Positions 47,238 to 58,833 of a stretch of DNA of 61,864 bases are shown here, piece after piece; the first letter of the stretch is position 1, and every line of letters begins with the position of its first letter. The DNA comes from Micromonospora sp. RHAY321 (GTDB taxonomy: Bacteria; Actinomycetota; Actinomycetes; Mycobacteriales; Micromonosporaceae), in contig NZ_JAMHIW010000024.1 in NCBI RefSeq assembly GCF_023896955.1, positions 1 through 61,864 on the forward strand, read 5' to 3'. A program made the translations under genes and the position numbers. The notes beneath the pieces are model-generated. The model was not told the DNA's origin and ran no database searches. It saw nothing but the letters and a program-made list of their open reading frames with translations.

Positions 47238-48203
47238 TCAGGGTTTGGCCGCCCGGTACCAGGCGGCGGCGCCGGGGTGCAGCGACAGCGGCGCGGTGAC
47301 GATCGCCGAGCGCGGGCTCATCCGTCCAGCCGCCGGATGTGCGGCGCCCAGCTCGGCCCGGCGCTCCATCAGCAGCCGGGTCACCTCCCGGACCAACCGC
47401 TCCGGCAGGTCGGCCCGGACGATCAGGTAGTTCGGGTCGGCGACCGTGGTCACCGGGTCCACGCCGTACACCGAGCGGGGGATGTCGCGGGAGACGTAGA
47501 CCTGGCCGTAGCGGGAGCGCAGCGGCTCCGTCCACTCCCTGAGGTCCACGAGCCGGGTGGCACTGCGCCAGGCCAGCTCCGTGATGCCCTGCACGGGCAG
47601 CCCACCGGAGAAGAAGAACGCGTCGATCTGCCCGGAGCGGAGCGCGGCCACCGAGTGGTCCAGCCCGAGCCGCTCCAGCTGCACCTCGTCGTCGCCGAGC
47701 CGGGCCACCTCCAGCAGGCGGGTCGCGGTGATCTCGGTGCCCGAGCCGGGCGCGCCGACGGACACCCGCCGGCCGCGCAGGTCGGCGACCGTGCGGACCG
47801 GTCCGCCGCCCGTGGTGACCAGGTGCAGCTGGTCGTCGTACACCCGGGCGACCGCGTCGACCGCCGGGCTTCCCGCCGTGGTCGTGGGCAGCACGTCGGC
47901 CTGCGTGAAGCCCAGCTCGGCCGCGCCGGAGCCGACCAGCCGGACGTTCTCCGCCGAGGCGGCGGTGATCACCACGCTGGCCCGCACGTCGGGCAGCTCC
48001 CGGTTGAGGATGGTCGCCAGGGACTGCCCGAAGGCGTAGTAGACGGCGGTCGGGCTGCCGGTGGCGATCCTGATCGTCAGGGGCTCGGCCGGCGCGTCCT
48101 GGCAGCCGGCGGCGCCGGTCAGGGTCGTGGCCAGCAGCAGCGCCAGCAGGGCCGCCGTCCCCGGACGGCGGTGGCCGGGCCGGGAGGACGCGGTACGACT
48201 CAC
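47238..48203 (-). CDS. TAXI-family TRAP solute-binding lipoprotein-like protein
   Basis: A 321-residue exported binding protein. A basic N-terminus and hydrophobic stretch lead to TGAAGC (C34), a loose lipobox. The TAXI pattern follows: LTIRIATGSPTAVYYAFGQSLA, ELGFTQADVLP, RGRRVSVGAPGSGTEITATRLLE and DAFFFSGGLPVQGITEL. No TRAP permease gene is adjacent, so it is an orphan. The start GTG 48203 was chosen because CACAGT lies seven bases before it; a longer frame to 48239 is possible. Convergent position with the two-component genes suggests signalling (inference). Confidence 0.82.
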   Translation of the reverse strand: MSRTASSRPGHRRPGTAALLALLLATTLTGAAGCQDAPAEPLTIRIATGSPTAVYYAFGQSLATILNRELPDVRASVVITAASAENVRLVGSGAAELGFTQADVLPTTTAGSPAVDAVARVYDDQLHLVTTGGGPVRTVADLRGRRVSVGAPGSGTEITATRLLEVARLGDDEVQLERLGLDHSVAALRSGQIDAFFFSGGLPVQGITELAWRSATRLVDLREWTEPLRSRYGQVYVSRDIPRSVYGVDPVTTVADPNYLIVRADLPERLVREVTRLLMERRAELGAAHPAAGRMSPRSAIVTAPLSLHPGAAAWYRAAKP

Positions 48204-48272
48204 GCGGTGCACTGTGCGCCGTCGGACGGGGGCGCGCAAGCCCCGTTCGGGTCGTCGAGGTGGCCCGCTCCG

Positions 48273-48965
48273 TCAGCAGGCCGGGTGGCGGGCCCGCTCC
48301 GGTGCCGCGCCGCGTGCCGCCTCCATCGCGGCGCTGCGCAGAATCCGCTGCCGGTCCGGCCCGTCGGCGACGCTCACCAGGAAACAGCCGGTGCCCGGGC
48401 GGAGCACGGCCGGCACGTCGAGCACGGCCGCGCCGCGGATCAGCACCGCCGCCAGCTCGCGGTCGGTGAGGCGCACGCCGAGGATGTGCCGGCGGACATG
48501 CCGCCCGCCGGCCAGCAGCGCCGCGCGCCAGGCCGCCGCCGCGAGCTGGGACACCCACCGCCGGCGGGCCGGTGACGCCCCGGGCAGCGGCCCGCCGAGC
48601 AGCTCCCGACGCCCCTGCCACCAGCCGGCGTCCAACATCCGGGCGTACGCGCCGTGGTGCTCCCGGGGCACGTAGAGCCGGTGCAGCTCGTAGCGGCGGC
48701 GCAGGCCGCCGACGGCGGCCTCGTGGCGGACCGGGATGTCCAGTCGGGCGAGCAGCTGCCGCATCCGCTGCGCGGCGTCCTCCCGGTTGAACTCGACACC
48801 CGGCGAGTGCGACGGAGGCGCCGCGGTCGGCCGGGCGGCCGTCGGCGGGGGTGTGCACCGCAGCAGGCACGCGGCCTCGAACGCGTCGCCCAGGGTCAGC
48901 CAGTCCAGCGGTGGTGGCGTCGCCGGTGAGCGGGGCCGGTCGAGCAGGGCGGGTTCACGGGCCAA
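48273..48965 (-). CDS. Hypothetical protein, faint WhiA/LAGLIDADG-like pattern
   Basis: A 230-residue basic protein of unknown function. Residues about 60-115 (REDAAQRMRQLLARLDIPV) and 140-215 (WRAALLAGGRHVRRHILGVRL, then LIRGAAVLDVP) look like two copies of a helix-strand unit. They recall the two halves of the WhiA LAGLIDADG-like N-domain, but similarity is weak and the WhiA HTH is missing. Residues 35-55 are Pro/Ala-rich. TTG 48965 has AGGGAG eight bases before it. Other readings are open. Confidence 0.5.
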   Translation of the reverse strand: MAREPALLDRPRSPATPPPLDWLTLGDAFEAACLLRCTPPPTAARPTAAPPSHSPGVEFNREDAAQRMRQLLARLDIPVRHEAAVGGLRRRYELHRLYVPREHHGAYARMLDAGWWQGRRELLGGPLPGASPARRRWVSQLAAAAWRAALLAGGRHVRRHILGVRLTDRELAAVLIRGAAVLDVPAVLRPGTGCFLVSVADGPDRQRILRSAAMEAARGAAPERARHPAC

Positions 48966-49075
48966 CGAGGTGCTCCCTTGTCGGAGTCTGGGTTCCCCTA
49001 CCGTGGCCCCTGCGCCGCCGTTGCGGAACCGATCCCGCCCAGCCTTGAGGAAATCTTGCGGCTTGGCGGCCGCGC

Positions 49076-49873
49076 CTACAGGTCGGTGACCACCAGATCG
49101 ACCTGCCGCGGCCGGCCGGCCGCGGCCTCCTGCTCCACGACGGTGTGCTTCAGCTCGCGCAGCGTGCCGATCAGCTCCGCGGCGGTACGCGGCCGGGCGC
49201 CGGCGACCAGCAGGTCACGGACCACACGCCCCTTGGTCGCCTTGTTGAAGTGGCTCACCACCGAGCGGACCGGCACACCGTCGACCTCCCGCTCGTGCAG
49301 CACCCGCACGGTCACCGTGCGCTCGGCCAACTCCCCGCGCGGCGTCCAGGTGGCCGCGTACGAGCCGGAGCGCAGGTCGAGCACCGGCCCGGAACCGGCC
49401 GCGGCCACCAGCGCCGGCGCCAGCACCGGCCGCCAGTACGCCGACAGCGCCCCCACGCCGGGCAGCCGGGCACCGATCGGGCAGCGGTACGGCGGAATCC
49501 GGTCGGCGAGCCGGACCGCGCCCCACAGGCCGGAGCTGATCAGGATCGACCGTCGGGCAGCCCGCTGCGCCGTCGCCGGCAGCGAGGCCAGATCCAGCGC
49601 CTCGTAGAGCACCCCGGTGTAGATCTGCGCGGCCGGCGCGGTGGCGGCCACCCGCAGCCGGGCGTTGCGGCGCAGCTCGCCGCGCTGGCCCTCGCTGAGC
49701 CCGAGTGCCGCCCGCGCCTGCGCCTCGTCGGGCCCGGAGCACAGCGCCACCAGCGCGTCCAGCACCCGCTCCCGGGCCGGGTTCAACTCGGGCAGCGACA
49801 GCCGGTCCGGGTTCCACCGTCGCCCGGTGCCGGCGTCGGCCTTCCCCTCCGAGGGCGGCAGCAGGATGAGCAT
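49076..49873 (-). CDS. yaaA: YaaA-family protein (peroxide-stress/DUF328)
   Basis: A 265-residue protein of the YaaA family. The hallmark LILLPPSEGKA is at the N-terminus, then YTGVLYEALDL, RRSILISSGLWG, VVSHFNKATKGRVVRDLL and the mid-region GALSAYWRPVL. E. coli YaaA lowers free iron and binds DNA under peroxide stress; the activity here is inferred. ATG 49873 has GAGGAGA before it. It stands alone between hypothetical and membrane genes. Confidence 0.88.
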   Translation of the reverse strand: MLILLPPSEGKADAGTGRRWNPDRLSLPELNPARERVLDALVALCSGPDEAQARAALGLSEGQRGELRRNARLRVAATAPAAQIYTGVLYEALDLASLPATAQRAARRSILISSGLWGAVRLADRIPPYRCPIGARLPGVGALSAYWRPVLAPALVAAAGSGPVLDLRSGSYAATWTPRGELAERTVTVRVLHEREVDGVPVRSVVSHFNKATKGRVVRDLLVAGARPRTAAELIGTLRELKHTVVEQEAAAGRPRQVDLVVTDL

Positions 49874-49940
49874 CGGGTCTCCTCGACGGGCGGTACGGGC
49901 GGCGCCCCGCGCGCCGGCCCGGCCAGCGTACGACCAGCCG

Positions 49941-51566
49941 TTACCGCCACGGCCGCACCGGGGTGTCGGGGTGGTACACGCGATAGCCGTCGACCTCCCG
50001 TACCGGCGCGGCGTCGGGCCGGTCGCCGAGCAGCCGCCGCAGCCGCCGCTCCATCGGCGAGTCGACCTCCACGACGTAGCCGGGTCGCTCGGTCCGCCCG
50101 ACCTGCCGCCAGTAGGGCAGGTAGCGGTTCTGCCCGGGGGACAGGTCGGCGTCGAGCACCCCGCAGACCACCGTCTCGTCGGTGTTGAAGATCAACCGGT
50201 TGCAGGTCCAGTAGTCCCCGTACACCTCGTGGGGGCCGTTGGCGCGCAGCGCGGAGGCCAGCTGCCGGGCCTGGCGCTCCTCGGTCCGGGACGCCTGCAC
50301 GCCGCTGGTCGCGAAGAGCACGGTGATCACCAGCATGGTCGCGGTCAGGGCGGCCAGCACGGCGGTTGCCAGCGCGCCGGTGAGTCGACCGAGCGCTCCG
50401 GCCGTCCCTCGCCAGCAGGCGACGGCGGCCACCCAGAGTGGCCAGAGCACCGCCGGCAGCGACAGTTGCAGCACGGACAGGTAGCGGGCGTTGTCCAGCG
50501 GGCTGGTCGCGGCGAGCGGGCTGCGCACGTACGACAGCAGGGTCAACGCGGCGCCGGCGACGAGGGCGAGCTGCACCACCGGCCGGACCCGCTCCCCGCG
50601 CGGCGCGCCCGCGGCCCGGCGGTACGCGAGGACCGCGAGCACCGCGGCGATCACCAGCAGCACCGGGTAGAGCAGCCCGAACCACTGCTGCCAGCGGCCG
50701 CAGCCGTCCACCGGGCAGAGCCCGTGCGCCAGCGGCACACCCTCCAGCAGGCCGCCCCGGATCCGGTCCGACCACGGCGGCATCGGGCCCGCCTTCGTGC
50801 TGACCTCCCGGAACACCGACAGGGAATCCTCACCGGGCGCCGCCCGCAGGTTGTCCCACAGCATCGGCGCCACCCCGACCACGACTCCCGCCACCAGCAG
50901 CAGGCCGGACCAGCCGAGGAGTTCCCGCCGCACCGCCCACACCAGCGCCAGCCCGGCCACCGCCAGGTAGGGCAGGATCAGCCAGTCCGACCAGGCGGCC
51001 AACCCGACGAGCAGGCCGAACAGCGCGACGGCGAGCCGACGGCGGCGGACCGTGCCGGCGGCCAGCCCCATGGTGATCAGCAGCATCAGCAGCACCGCCG
51101 GCTTCACCTCGGGCCGTCCGCCGACCACGGTGAGCTGGTCGCGCACCACCCGCTCCGGCCCGAGCGCCAGCAGACCGACGACGAACGCGGCGAACCACGG
51201 CGTGCAGAGCCGCCGGGTCAGCCGGTAGATCAGGTAGAGGAAGACCGCGTACAGCGCGAGCATCGGCAGCCGCAGCACCGGCCAGCTCGGCCCGGCCACC
51301 GCGACCAGCGGCGCGGCCAGGTACGACTCCAGCATCCCCATGTAGTGCTGGCCGTAGAGGAAGACCGGGCGTTCCCGGCCCTGCCCGATGTGCAGCGCGG
51401 CGAGACCGAAGGTGGCCTCGTCGCTGTTCGACACCGGCACGGTGTACAGCGTCAGGACCAGCCGGTAGACGACCCCGGCCAGCCCGAACAGCAGCGCCAC
51501 GAGCGCCGGTCGGTCGAGTCGCGGGCGCCACCGCCCACGGTCCTGCTCTGGTGTCGACACGACCAC
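49941..51566 (-). CDS. Polytopic membrane glycosyltransferase-like protein
   Basis: A 541-residue membrane protein with about eleven hydrophobic segments, of GT-C (family 39-like) type. The first outer loop has SNSDEATFGLAALHIGQG, where the SDE acidic pair matches the catalytic site of the family. YGQHYMGMLESYLAAPL follows. The last 110 residues are soluble and extracytoplasmic (VYGDYWTCNRLIFNTDE). The start could be GTG 51566 or GTG 51560, with GGGGG just upstream. It is divergent from the App1-type gene. Donor lipid and acceptor are unknown. Confidence 0.78.
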   Translation of the reverse strand: MVVSTPEQDRGRWRPRLDRPALVALLFGLAGVVYRLVLTLYTVPVSNSDEATFGLAALHIGQGRERPVFLYGQHYMGMLESYLAAPLVAVAGPSWPVLRLPMLALYAVFLYLIYRLTRRLCTPWFAAFVVGLLALGPERVVRDQLTVVGGRPEVKPAVLLMLLITMGLAAGTVRRRRLAVALFGLLVGLAAWSDWLILPYLAVAGLALVWAVRRELLGWSGLLLVAGVVVGVAPMLWDNLRAAPGEDSLSVFREVSTKAGPMPPWSDRIRGGLLEGVPLAHGLCPVDGCGRWQQWFGLLYPVLLVIAAVLAVLAYRRAAGAPRGERVRPVVQLALVAGAALTLLSYVRSPLAATSPLDNARYLSVLQLSLPAVLWPLWVAAVACWRGTAGALGRLTGALATAVLAALTATMLVITVLFATSGVQASRTEERQARQLASALRANGPHEVYGDYWTCNRLIFNTDETVVCGVLDADLSPGQNRYLPYWRQVGRTERPGYVVEVDSPMERRLRRLLGDRPDAAPVREVDGYRVYHPDTPVRPWR

Positions 51567-51671
51567 GCCCCCGTCGTCGTCCCGACCGGAGTGTTTCACG
51601 GACGGCGGGGTGGTCGGGGTGGTTCGCGGCAGACGGGGTCGGCTCGCGTGGCCGTGGTCGTCGACGTGTGG

Positions 51672-51677
51672 CAGGGT
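51672..51677 (+). promoter_or_regulatory. -10-like CAGGGT, leaderless App1-type gene
   Basis: CAGGGT ends six bases before GTG 51684. Confidence 0.35.
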
Positions 51678-51683
51678 TGGCGC

Positions 51684-52724
51684 GTGCCACCCACTCCCGC
51701 CGGCCAACTGGCCGTTCCGAACCTGCACCGGGCCGCGCGGATCGAGGACGCCGTGCACCAGCTCGTGGAGCGTCGGTTGCGGCGCACCGGCTGGCGGATG
51801 AACATCATCGCGTACACCGGCTACGGCTCCCCGGGTTGGGTTCGGGTGATGTGCCGGGTGCTGCTCGGCCGGCCGGACACCCGTCAGCGGGGCCGGCTGG
51901 ACAAGGTCCGTGGCTGGCGCAGCTTCACCACGCTGCCGGCCAAACACGTCACCGTGACCATCGAGGCCGGCGGCGTGCGGCACGAGACCCGTGCCGATCG
52001 CAGCGGCTTCGTCGACACGCTGGTCGAGGCCGACCTGCCGCCGGGCTGGGGTACGGTCCGGCTCAGCGTTCCGGACGCCGAACCGGTCGACGCGCCGGTG
52101 CGCATCCTCGACCCGGACGTCAGGTTCGGCATCCTCTCCGACATCGACGACACGGTGATGGTGACGGCGCTGCCCCGGCCGCTGCTCGCCGCGTGGAACA
52201 CGTTCGTGCTCGACGAGCACGCCCGGGCCGCGGTGCCCGGCATGGCGGTGCTCTACGAGCGGCTGGTCACCGCGCACCCCGGCGCGCCGGTCTTCTACCT
52301 CTCCACCGGTGCGTGGAACGTGGCGCCGACGCTGACCCGGTTCCTGTCCCGGCACCTCTACCCGGCCGGGCCGTTGCTGCTCACCGACTGGGGGCCGACG
52401 GCCGACCGCTGGTTCCGCAGCGGCATGGAGCACAAGCGGGTCACCCTGGCCCGACTGGCTCGGGAGTTCCCGGAGGTGCGCTGGCTGCTGGTCGGCGACG
52501 ACGGGCAGCACGACCAGGAGATCTACCGGGAGTTCGCCGCCGCGCACCCGGAGAACGTCGCCGGGGTGGCGATCCGCCGGCTCTCCCCGACCCAGTCGGT
52601 GCTGGCCGGCAGCCTGCCCGCCCCGGCCGGCCGCCCGTCGGCGGGGCCGGTGGGGCAGAAGTGGCTCTCCGCACCGGACGGCGCCGGCCTGTGGCAACTG
52701 CTGCGCGACGCCGGCCTGGTCTGA
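51684..52724 (+). CDS. App1-family (DUF2183) phosphatase
   Basis: A 346-residue protein with an N-terminal beta-rich part (NIIAYTGYGSPGWVRVMCRV, KHVTVTIEAGGVRHETRADR) and a HAD-like catalytic domain. The nucleophile motif is RFGILSDIDDTVMVT (DxDxT). Later blocks are VFYLSTGAWNVAPTL and WLLVGDDGQHDQEIYREFAA (GDDxxxD). The family includes yeast phosphatidate phosphatase App1; bacterial substrates are not known. GTG 51684 fits the leaderless spacing. It ends 18 bases from the convergent glgB. Confidence 0.87.
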   Translation: MPPTPAGQLAVPNLHRAARIEDAVHQLVERRLRRTGWRMNIIAYTGYGSPGWVRVMCRVLLGRPDTRQRGRLDKVRGWRSFTTLPAKHVTVTIEAGGVRHETRADRSGFVDTLVEADLPPGWGTVRLSVPDAEPVDAPVRILDPDVRFGILSDIDDTVMVTALPRPLLAAWNTFVLDEHARAAVPGMAVLYERLVTAHPGAPVFYLSTGAWNVAPTLTRFLSRHLYPAGPLLLTDWGPTADRWFRSGMEHKRVTLARLAREFPEVRWLLVGDDGQHDQEIYREFAAAHPENVAGVAIRRLSPTQSVLAGSLPAPAGRPSAGPVGQKWLSAPDGAGLWQLLRDAGLV

Positions 52725-52742
52725 CCCGCGCAGCGGGCGGCG

Positions 52743-54832
<2,090 letters not shown>

Positions 54833-54845
<13 letters not shown>

Positions 54846-56926
54846 CGGGCGTCCTTCGGAGCGGGAGCGGTCGGCGCGGTACCACCGGACAGGTCGGAGG
54901 GGACGTCCGCGACGGTGAGCGTGGCCGGGACGGTCGCGGCGGGCACCGGTGTGCTGGGCGCGGTCGGCCGGCGCACGGTGAGCACGTGCGCCGGTTGCAG
55001 GTACGGGTCGAGCCGCACCGCGTTGCGCTGACCCCAGTCGTAGCTGGTGCCGGTGAGCTCGTCGTGCACGGTGAACCGCTCGTGCCAGTCGAAGCCGAGG
55101 GCGGGCATGTCGAGCGTGGTGTTGCCCCACTGCACGACACGCGGGTCGAACGAGCAGATCACGATGACGGTGTTGCCCGTCTCCGGGTCGTGTTTGGACC
55201 AGCACAGCAGCGCCGGGTTGTCGATCTCGTGGAAGCGCAGGTTGCGCAGCTGGTGCAGGGCGGGGTTGTCGTGGCGTACCCGGTTGAGGGTGGCGAGGAA
55301 GGGTGCCAGCGAGCGGCCCTGCGCCTCGGCACCGGCCCAGTCGCGGGGGCGCAGCTCGTACTTCTCGTTGTCCAGGTACTCCTCCGCGCCGGGGCGGGCC
55401 ACGTGCTCGAACAGCTCGTAGCCGGCGTACAGGCCCCAGGAGGGGGAGAGCAGCGCCGCCAGCACGGCCCGGATCTTGAACATGGCCGGGCCACCGTGCT
55501 GCAACGACTCGTGCAGGATGTCCGGGGTGTTCGGCCAGAAGTTCGGCCGCATGTAGTCGGCCGCCGCGAGCAGCTCCTCGCAGTACTCCCGCATCTCGGC
55601 CGCCGTCGTGCGCCAGGTGAAATAGGTGTACGACTGCGTGAAGCCGATCTTGCCGAGGCCGTGCATGATCGCCGGCCGGGTGAACGCCTCGGCCAGGAAC
55701 AGCACGTCCGGATCGACCTTCTTCACCTCGGCGATCAGCCAGTGCCAGAAGTCGAACGGCTTGGTGTGCGGGTTGTCCACCCGGAAGATCCGGATGCCCT
55801 CGCCGACCCAGTGCAGCACCACCCGCAGCACCTCGGCCCGGATGCCCTCCGGGTCGTTGTCGAAGTTCACCGGGTAGATGTCCTGGTACTTCTTCGGCGG
55901 GTTCTCCGCGTACGCGATGCTGCCGTCGGCGCGGGTGGTGAACCACTCCGGGTGCTCGGTGACCCACGGGTGGTCCGGTGCGCACTGCAACGCCAGGTCC
56001 ATCGCCACCTCCAGGCCCTGCGCCGCCGCCGCTTCGACGAAGGCCCGGAAGTCCGCCGGCGTACCCAGGTCGGGGTGGATGGTGTCGTGGCCGCCCTCGG
56101 CGGCGCCGATCGCCCACGGCGAGCCCACGTCGTCCGGCCCGGCGGTGAGCGCGTTGTTGCGGCCCTTGCGGTTGACCCGGCCGATCGGGTGGATCGGCGG
56201 CAGGTACAGCACGTCGAAGCCCATCGCGGCGACCCCGGGCAGCCGCTCGGTGGCCGTGGCGAAGGTGCCGGAGCGGGCCGGAGCGTCGGCGTTCGCCAGC
56301 ACCGCCCCCTCGGACCGGGGGAAGAACTCGTACCAGGAGGAGAAGAGCGCCCGCCGCCGGTCCACCCAGAGGGAGTACGTCTCACCGGCCGTCACCAGCT
56401 CCCGCACCGGGTGGTCCCAGAGCAGGTCGGCCAGGGCCAACGCCGGGTCGACCCGCTGCGGCAGCGGCAGGTCGGTGTCGACCAGCGCGGTGAGGGCATC
56501 GGCGACCCGGGGCCGGTCGGCGGTCGGCACCAGGCCCCGGGCGGCGGCGAGTACCCGCGCACCCTCGGCCAGGTCGTTGGCCAGATCCTCCGGCCCCTGC
56601 CCGGCGGCGACCTTCTTGGTCACCGCGTTCTGCCAGGTCAGGTACGGGTCCGCGAACGCCTCGACGGAGAACGTCCAGGTGCCGACGGCGTCCGGCCGGA
56701 TCACGGCGTGCCAGCGGTCCTGCCCGGGTTCACCCGGACGCATCCGGGTGAACGGCCGCTGCTCGCCGTCCGGGCCGGTCCAGACCACGTTGCAGCCGAG
56801 TGCGTCGTGCCCCTCCCGGTAGGCGCGGGCCGACACCGGAACTGGTTCGTCGACCACCGCCTTGGCCGGGTACCGCCCGCACGAGACGACGGGGGAGACG
56901 TCTTCGATCGGGAACCGTCCAGTCAC
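54833..56926 (-). CDS. glgE: GlgE maltosyltransferase
   Basis: A 697-residue GH13_3 enzyme that adds maltose from alpha-maltose 1-phosphate to linear alpha-glucan. The N-terminal domain is RFPIEDVSPVVSCGRYPAKAVVDEPV. The barrel has VLYLPPIHPIGRVNRKGRNN, the nucleophile region GIRIFRVDNPHTKPFDFW, VLFLAEAFTRP, and the GlgE-typical QSYTYFTWRTT. GTG 56926 is the start. It follows the unknown 164-residue gene after a 181-base gap that holds a palindromic repeat, and overlaps glgB. Confidence 0.96.
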
Positions 56927-57005
56927 CCCGCCAACCTACTGCGCGAGATCCGTTCGCGCGCGGCCAAGCACGTCACGTGCCCTTCCCACACCTGGGAGCG
57001 CGCGG

Positions 57006-57088
57006 GCAAGATCCGCACACTTTCGGGGAAGGTGCTGCCTCAAGGCTCGTCGACGCAGCAACTTCCTCGAAGTTGTGCGGATCTTCGC
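57006..57088. repeat. REP-like palindromic intergenic element, AAGATCCGCAC type
   Basis: An 83-base imperfect palindrome. The left side, GCAAGATCCGCAC onward through GGTGCTGC, matches the reverse complement of the right side, which begins GCGAAGATCCGCACAACTTC. It lies between the 164-residue gene and glgE, inside an otherwise continuous minus-strand gene set, and could weaken read-through. It differs in sequence from the elements at 10576 and 11304 but has the same build. Confidence 0.75.
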
Positions 57089-57107
57089 GCCACAGTCACC
57101 TCGTTGC

Positions 57108-57602
57108 TCACCTCTCCGCCGGGAACGGCGGTCTGAGGCCGGCGGTGAGCAGGCGTCTGATTCGCGCGTACTCGGCGGCCATCTCCGGGGTGGCGAGGAC
57201 GTCGTCGAGGTCGGCCGAGACCTGGAAGTCGACCTCCTCGACCGAGCGGATGGCGAGCTCGTAGAGCTCGCCGCGCCGGTTCTCCTCCAGATAGGTGGTC
57301 CAGTGTTCGAGCGCGGAGATGACGATCAGGAGCCCCTGATCCAGGTCGTCGTCCGCGCGGATGCCCGCGTCGATCCGTACCAGCTGTGCGCGTAGCTCCG
57401 TCGCGCCGGCCGTCCGGACGGTCTCGCGGGCGCTGGTCAGGGCCGCCCACCCGTCCTCGTCCAGTTCGTCGGCCGAGACGGTGTGGAGCAGTTCTTCCCG
57501 GACCAGTCGGGTCACTGTCTCGAGGCCGAAGACGCGCAGGTCGTCCTCGTCGGCCGCGACGACCAACCGGAGGATCGCCGCTTCGAGTTCGTCGTACCGC
57601 AC
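57108..57602 (-). CDS. Acidic helical hypothetical protein in the glg operon
   Basis: A 164-residue, all-helical, acidic protein that I do not recognise. It starts MRYDELEAAILRLVVAADEDD and contains LLIVISALEHWTTYLEENRRGELYEL. The pattern distantly recalls DUF416/immunity-type helical proteins, without confidence. ATG 57602 is seven bases after the glgA stop, so it is co-transcribed with glgA. Position suggests a role in alpha-glucan metabolism or its control, but this is only context. Confidence 0.6.
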   Translation of the reverse strand: MRYDELEAAILRLVVAADEDDLRVFGLETVTRLVREELLHTVSADELDEDGWAALTSARETVRTAGATELRAQLVRIDAGIRADDDLDQGLLIVISALEHWTTYLEENRRGELYELAIRSVEEVDFQVSADLDDVLATPEMAAEYARIRRLLTAGLRPPFPAER

Positions 57603-57609
57603 GTCGTGC

Positions 57610-58827
57610 TCAGCCCGCGCCGACCGACCGGTACACGTCGAGCGTCTGCCGGGCCACGGCGTCCCAGGAGAAGTGCTCCACGGCGCGCTGCCGGCCGGCC
57701 TGGCCGAACCGGGCGGTGCGCGCCGGATCGGCGAGCAGCGTGTTGATCGCCGCTGCCAGGTCGGCGACGAACTTCTCCGGCTCCAACGGGGTCCCGGACC
57801 CGTCGGTGGCCTGCTCGATCGGCACCAGCAGGCCCGTCTCGCCGTCGGCCACCACCTCGGGAATGCCTCCGGTGGCGGTCGCGACCACCGCCGTCTCGCA
57901 GGCCATCGCCTCCAGGTTGACGATGCCCATCGGTTCGTAGACCGACGGGCAGACGAAGACGGTGGCGTGGGTGAGCACCTGGATCACCTCGGGCTTGGGC
58001 AGCATCTCGGCCACCCAGACCACCCCGGAGCGGTTGGCCCGCAGTTCGGCGACCAGCCCCTCCACCTCGGCGGCGATCTCCGCGGTGTCCGGTGCGCCGG
58101 CGAGCAGTACGAGCTGGGTGTCCGCCGGCAGCTCCCGGGCGGCCCGCAGCAGGTAGGGCAGCCCCTTCTGCCGGGTGATCCTTCCCACGTACGCGACGCT
58201 GGGTCGGGCCGGGTCGATGCCGAGCCGGTCCAGCACGTCGGTGCCCTGGTCCGGGGCGTACTGGATGGTGTCGATGCCGTTGTAGACCACCCGGACCCGG
58301 TCCGGGTCGACCTGGGGGTAGGAGGCCAGGACGTCGTTGCGCATCCCACCGCTGACCGCGATCACGGCGTCGGCGGCCTCCACCGCCGTGCGTTCGCACC
58401 AGGAGGAGAGCGCGTAGCCGCCGCCGAGCTGCTCGGCCTTCCACGGTCGCAGAGGCTCCAGGCTGTGCGCGGTCATCACGTGCGGCACCCCGTGCAGCAG
58501 CTTCGCGGTGTGCCCGGCGAGGTTGGCGTACCAGGTGTGGCTGTGCACCACGTCGGTGCCGGCCGTGCCGGCGGCCATCTCCAGGTCGACGCCCATCGTG
58601 CGCAGCGCGGCGTTCGCGCCGGTCAGGCCGGGCGGTTCGGCGTACGCGGTGACGCCCGGCTCGGTGCGCGGCAGACCGAAGCAGTGCACCCGCACGTCGG
58701 TGAGGCGGCGCAGCTCCCGGGCCAGGTACTCGACGTGCACACCGGCGCCGCCGTAGACCTCCGGCGGGTACTCGCGGGTGAGCAGATCGACGCGCAGGGA
58801 TCCGGTGGCCGGGGAGGAGTCGGTCAT
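57610..58827 (-). CDS. glgA: Glycogen synthase/maltose-1-phosphate synthase (GT4, GlgA/GlgM type)
   Basis: A 405-residue GT4 enzyme of the actinobacterial glycogen synthase type. It has LLTREYPPEVYGGAGVHVEYLARELR, VVHSHTWYANLAG, VVYNGIDTIQYAP, SVAYVGRITRQKGLPYLL and CPSVYEPMGIVNLEAMACETAVV. In mycobacteria the orthologue GlgM joins ADP-glucose and glucose 1-phosphate to form maltose 1-phosphate for GlgE (established); the presence of glgE here supports that role. ATG 58827 has TAGGGT six bases upstream, so it is leaderless. It is divergent from glgC. Confidence 0.93.
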   Translation of the reverse strand: MTDSSPATGSLRVDLLTREYPPEVYGGAGVHVEYLARELRRLTDVRVHCFGLPRTEPGVTAYAEPPGLTGANAALRTMGVDLEMAAGTAGTDVVHSHTWYANLAGHTAKLLHGVPHVMTAHSLEPLRPWKAEQLGGGYALSSWCERTAVEAADAVIAVSGGMRNDVLASYPQVDPDRVRVVYNGIDTIQYAPDQGTDVLDRLGIDPARPSVAYVGRITRQKGLPYLLRAARELPADTQLVLLAGAPDTAEIAAEVEGLVAELRANRSGVVWVAEMLPKPEVIQVLTHATVFVCPSVYEPMGIVNLEAMACETAVVATATGGIPEVVADGETGLLVPIEQATDGSGTPLEPEKFVADLAAAINTLLADPARTARFGQAGRQRAVEHFSWDAVARQTLDVYRSVGAG

Positions 58828-58833
58828 GTGCGC

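Noticed and set aside
47203..48870. Minus-strand 555-codon open frame overlapping the TAXI and hypothetical genes
   Set aside because: It is a frame-shifted shadow; the TAXI and WhiA-like frames have the coherent protein patterns.
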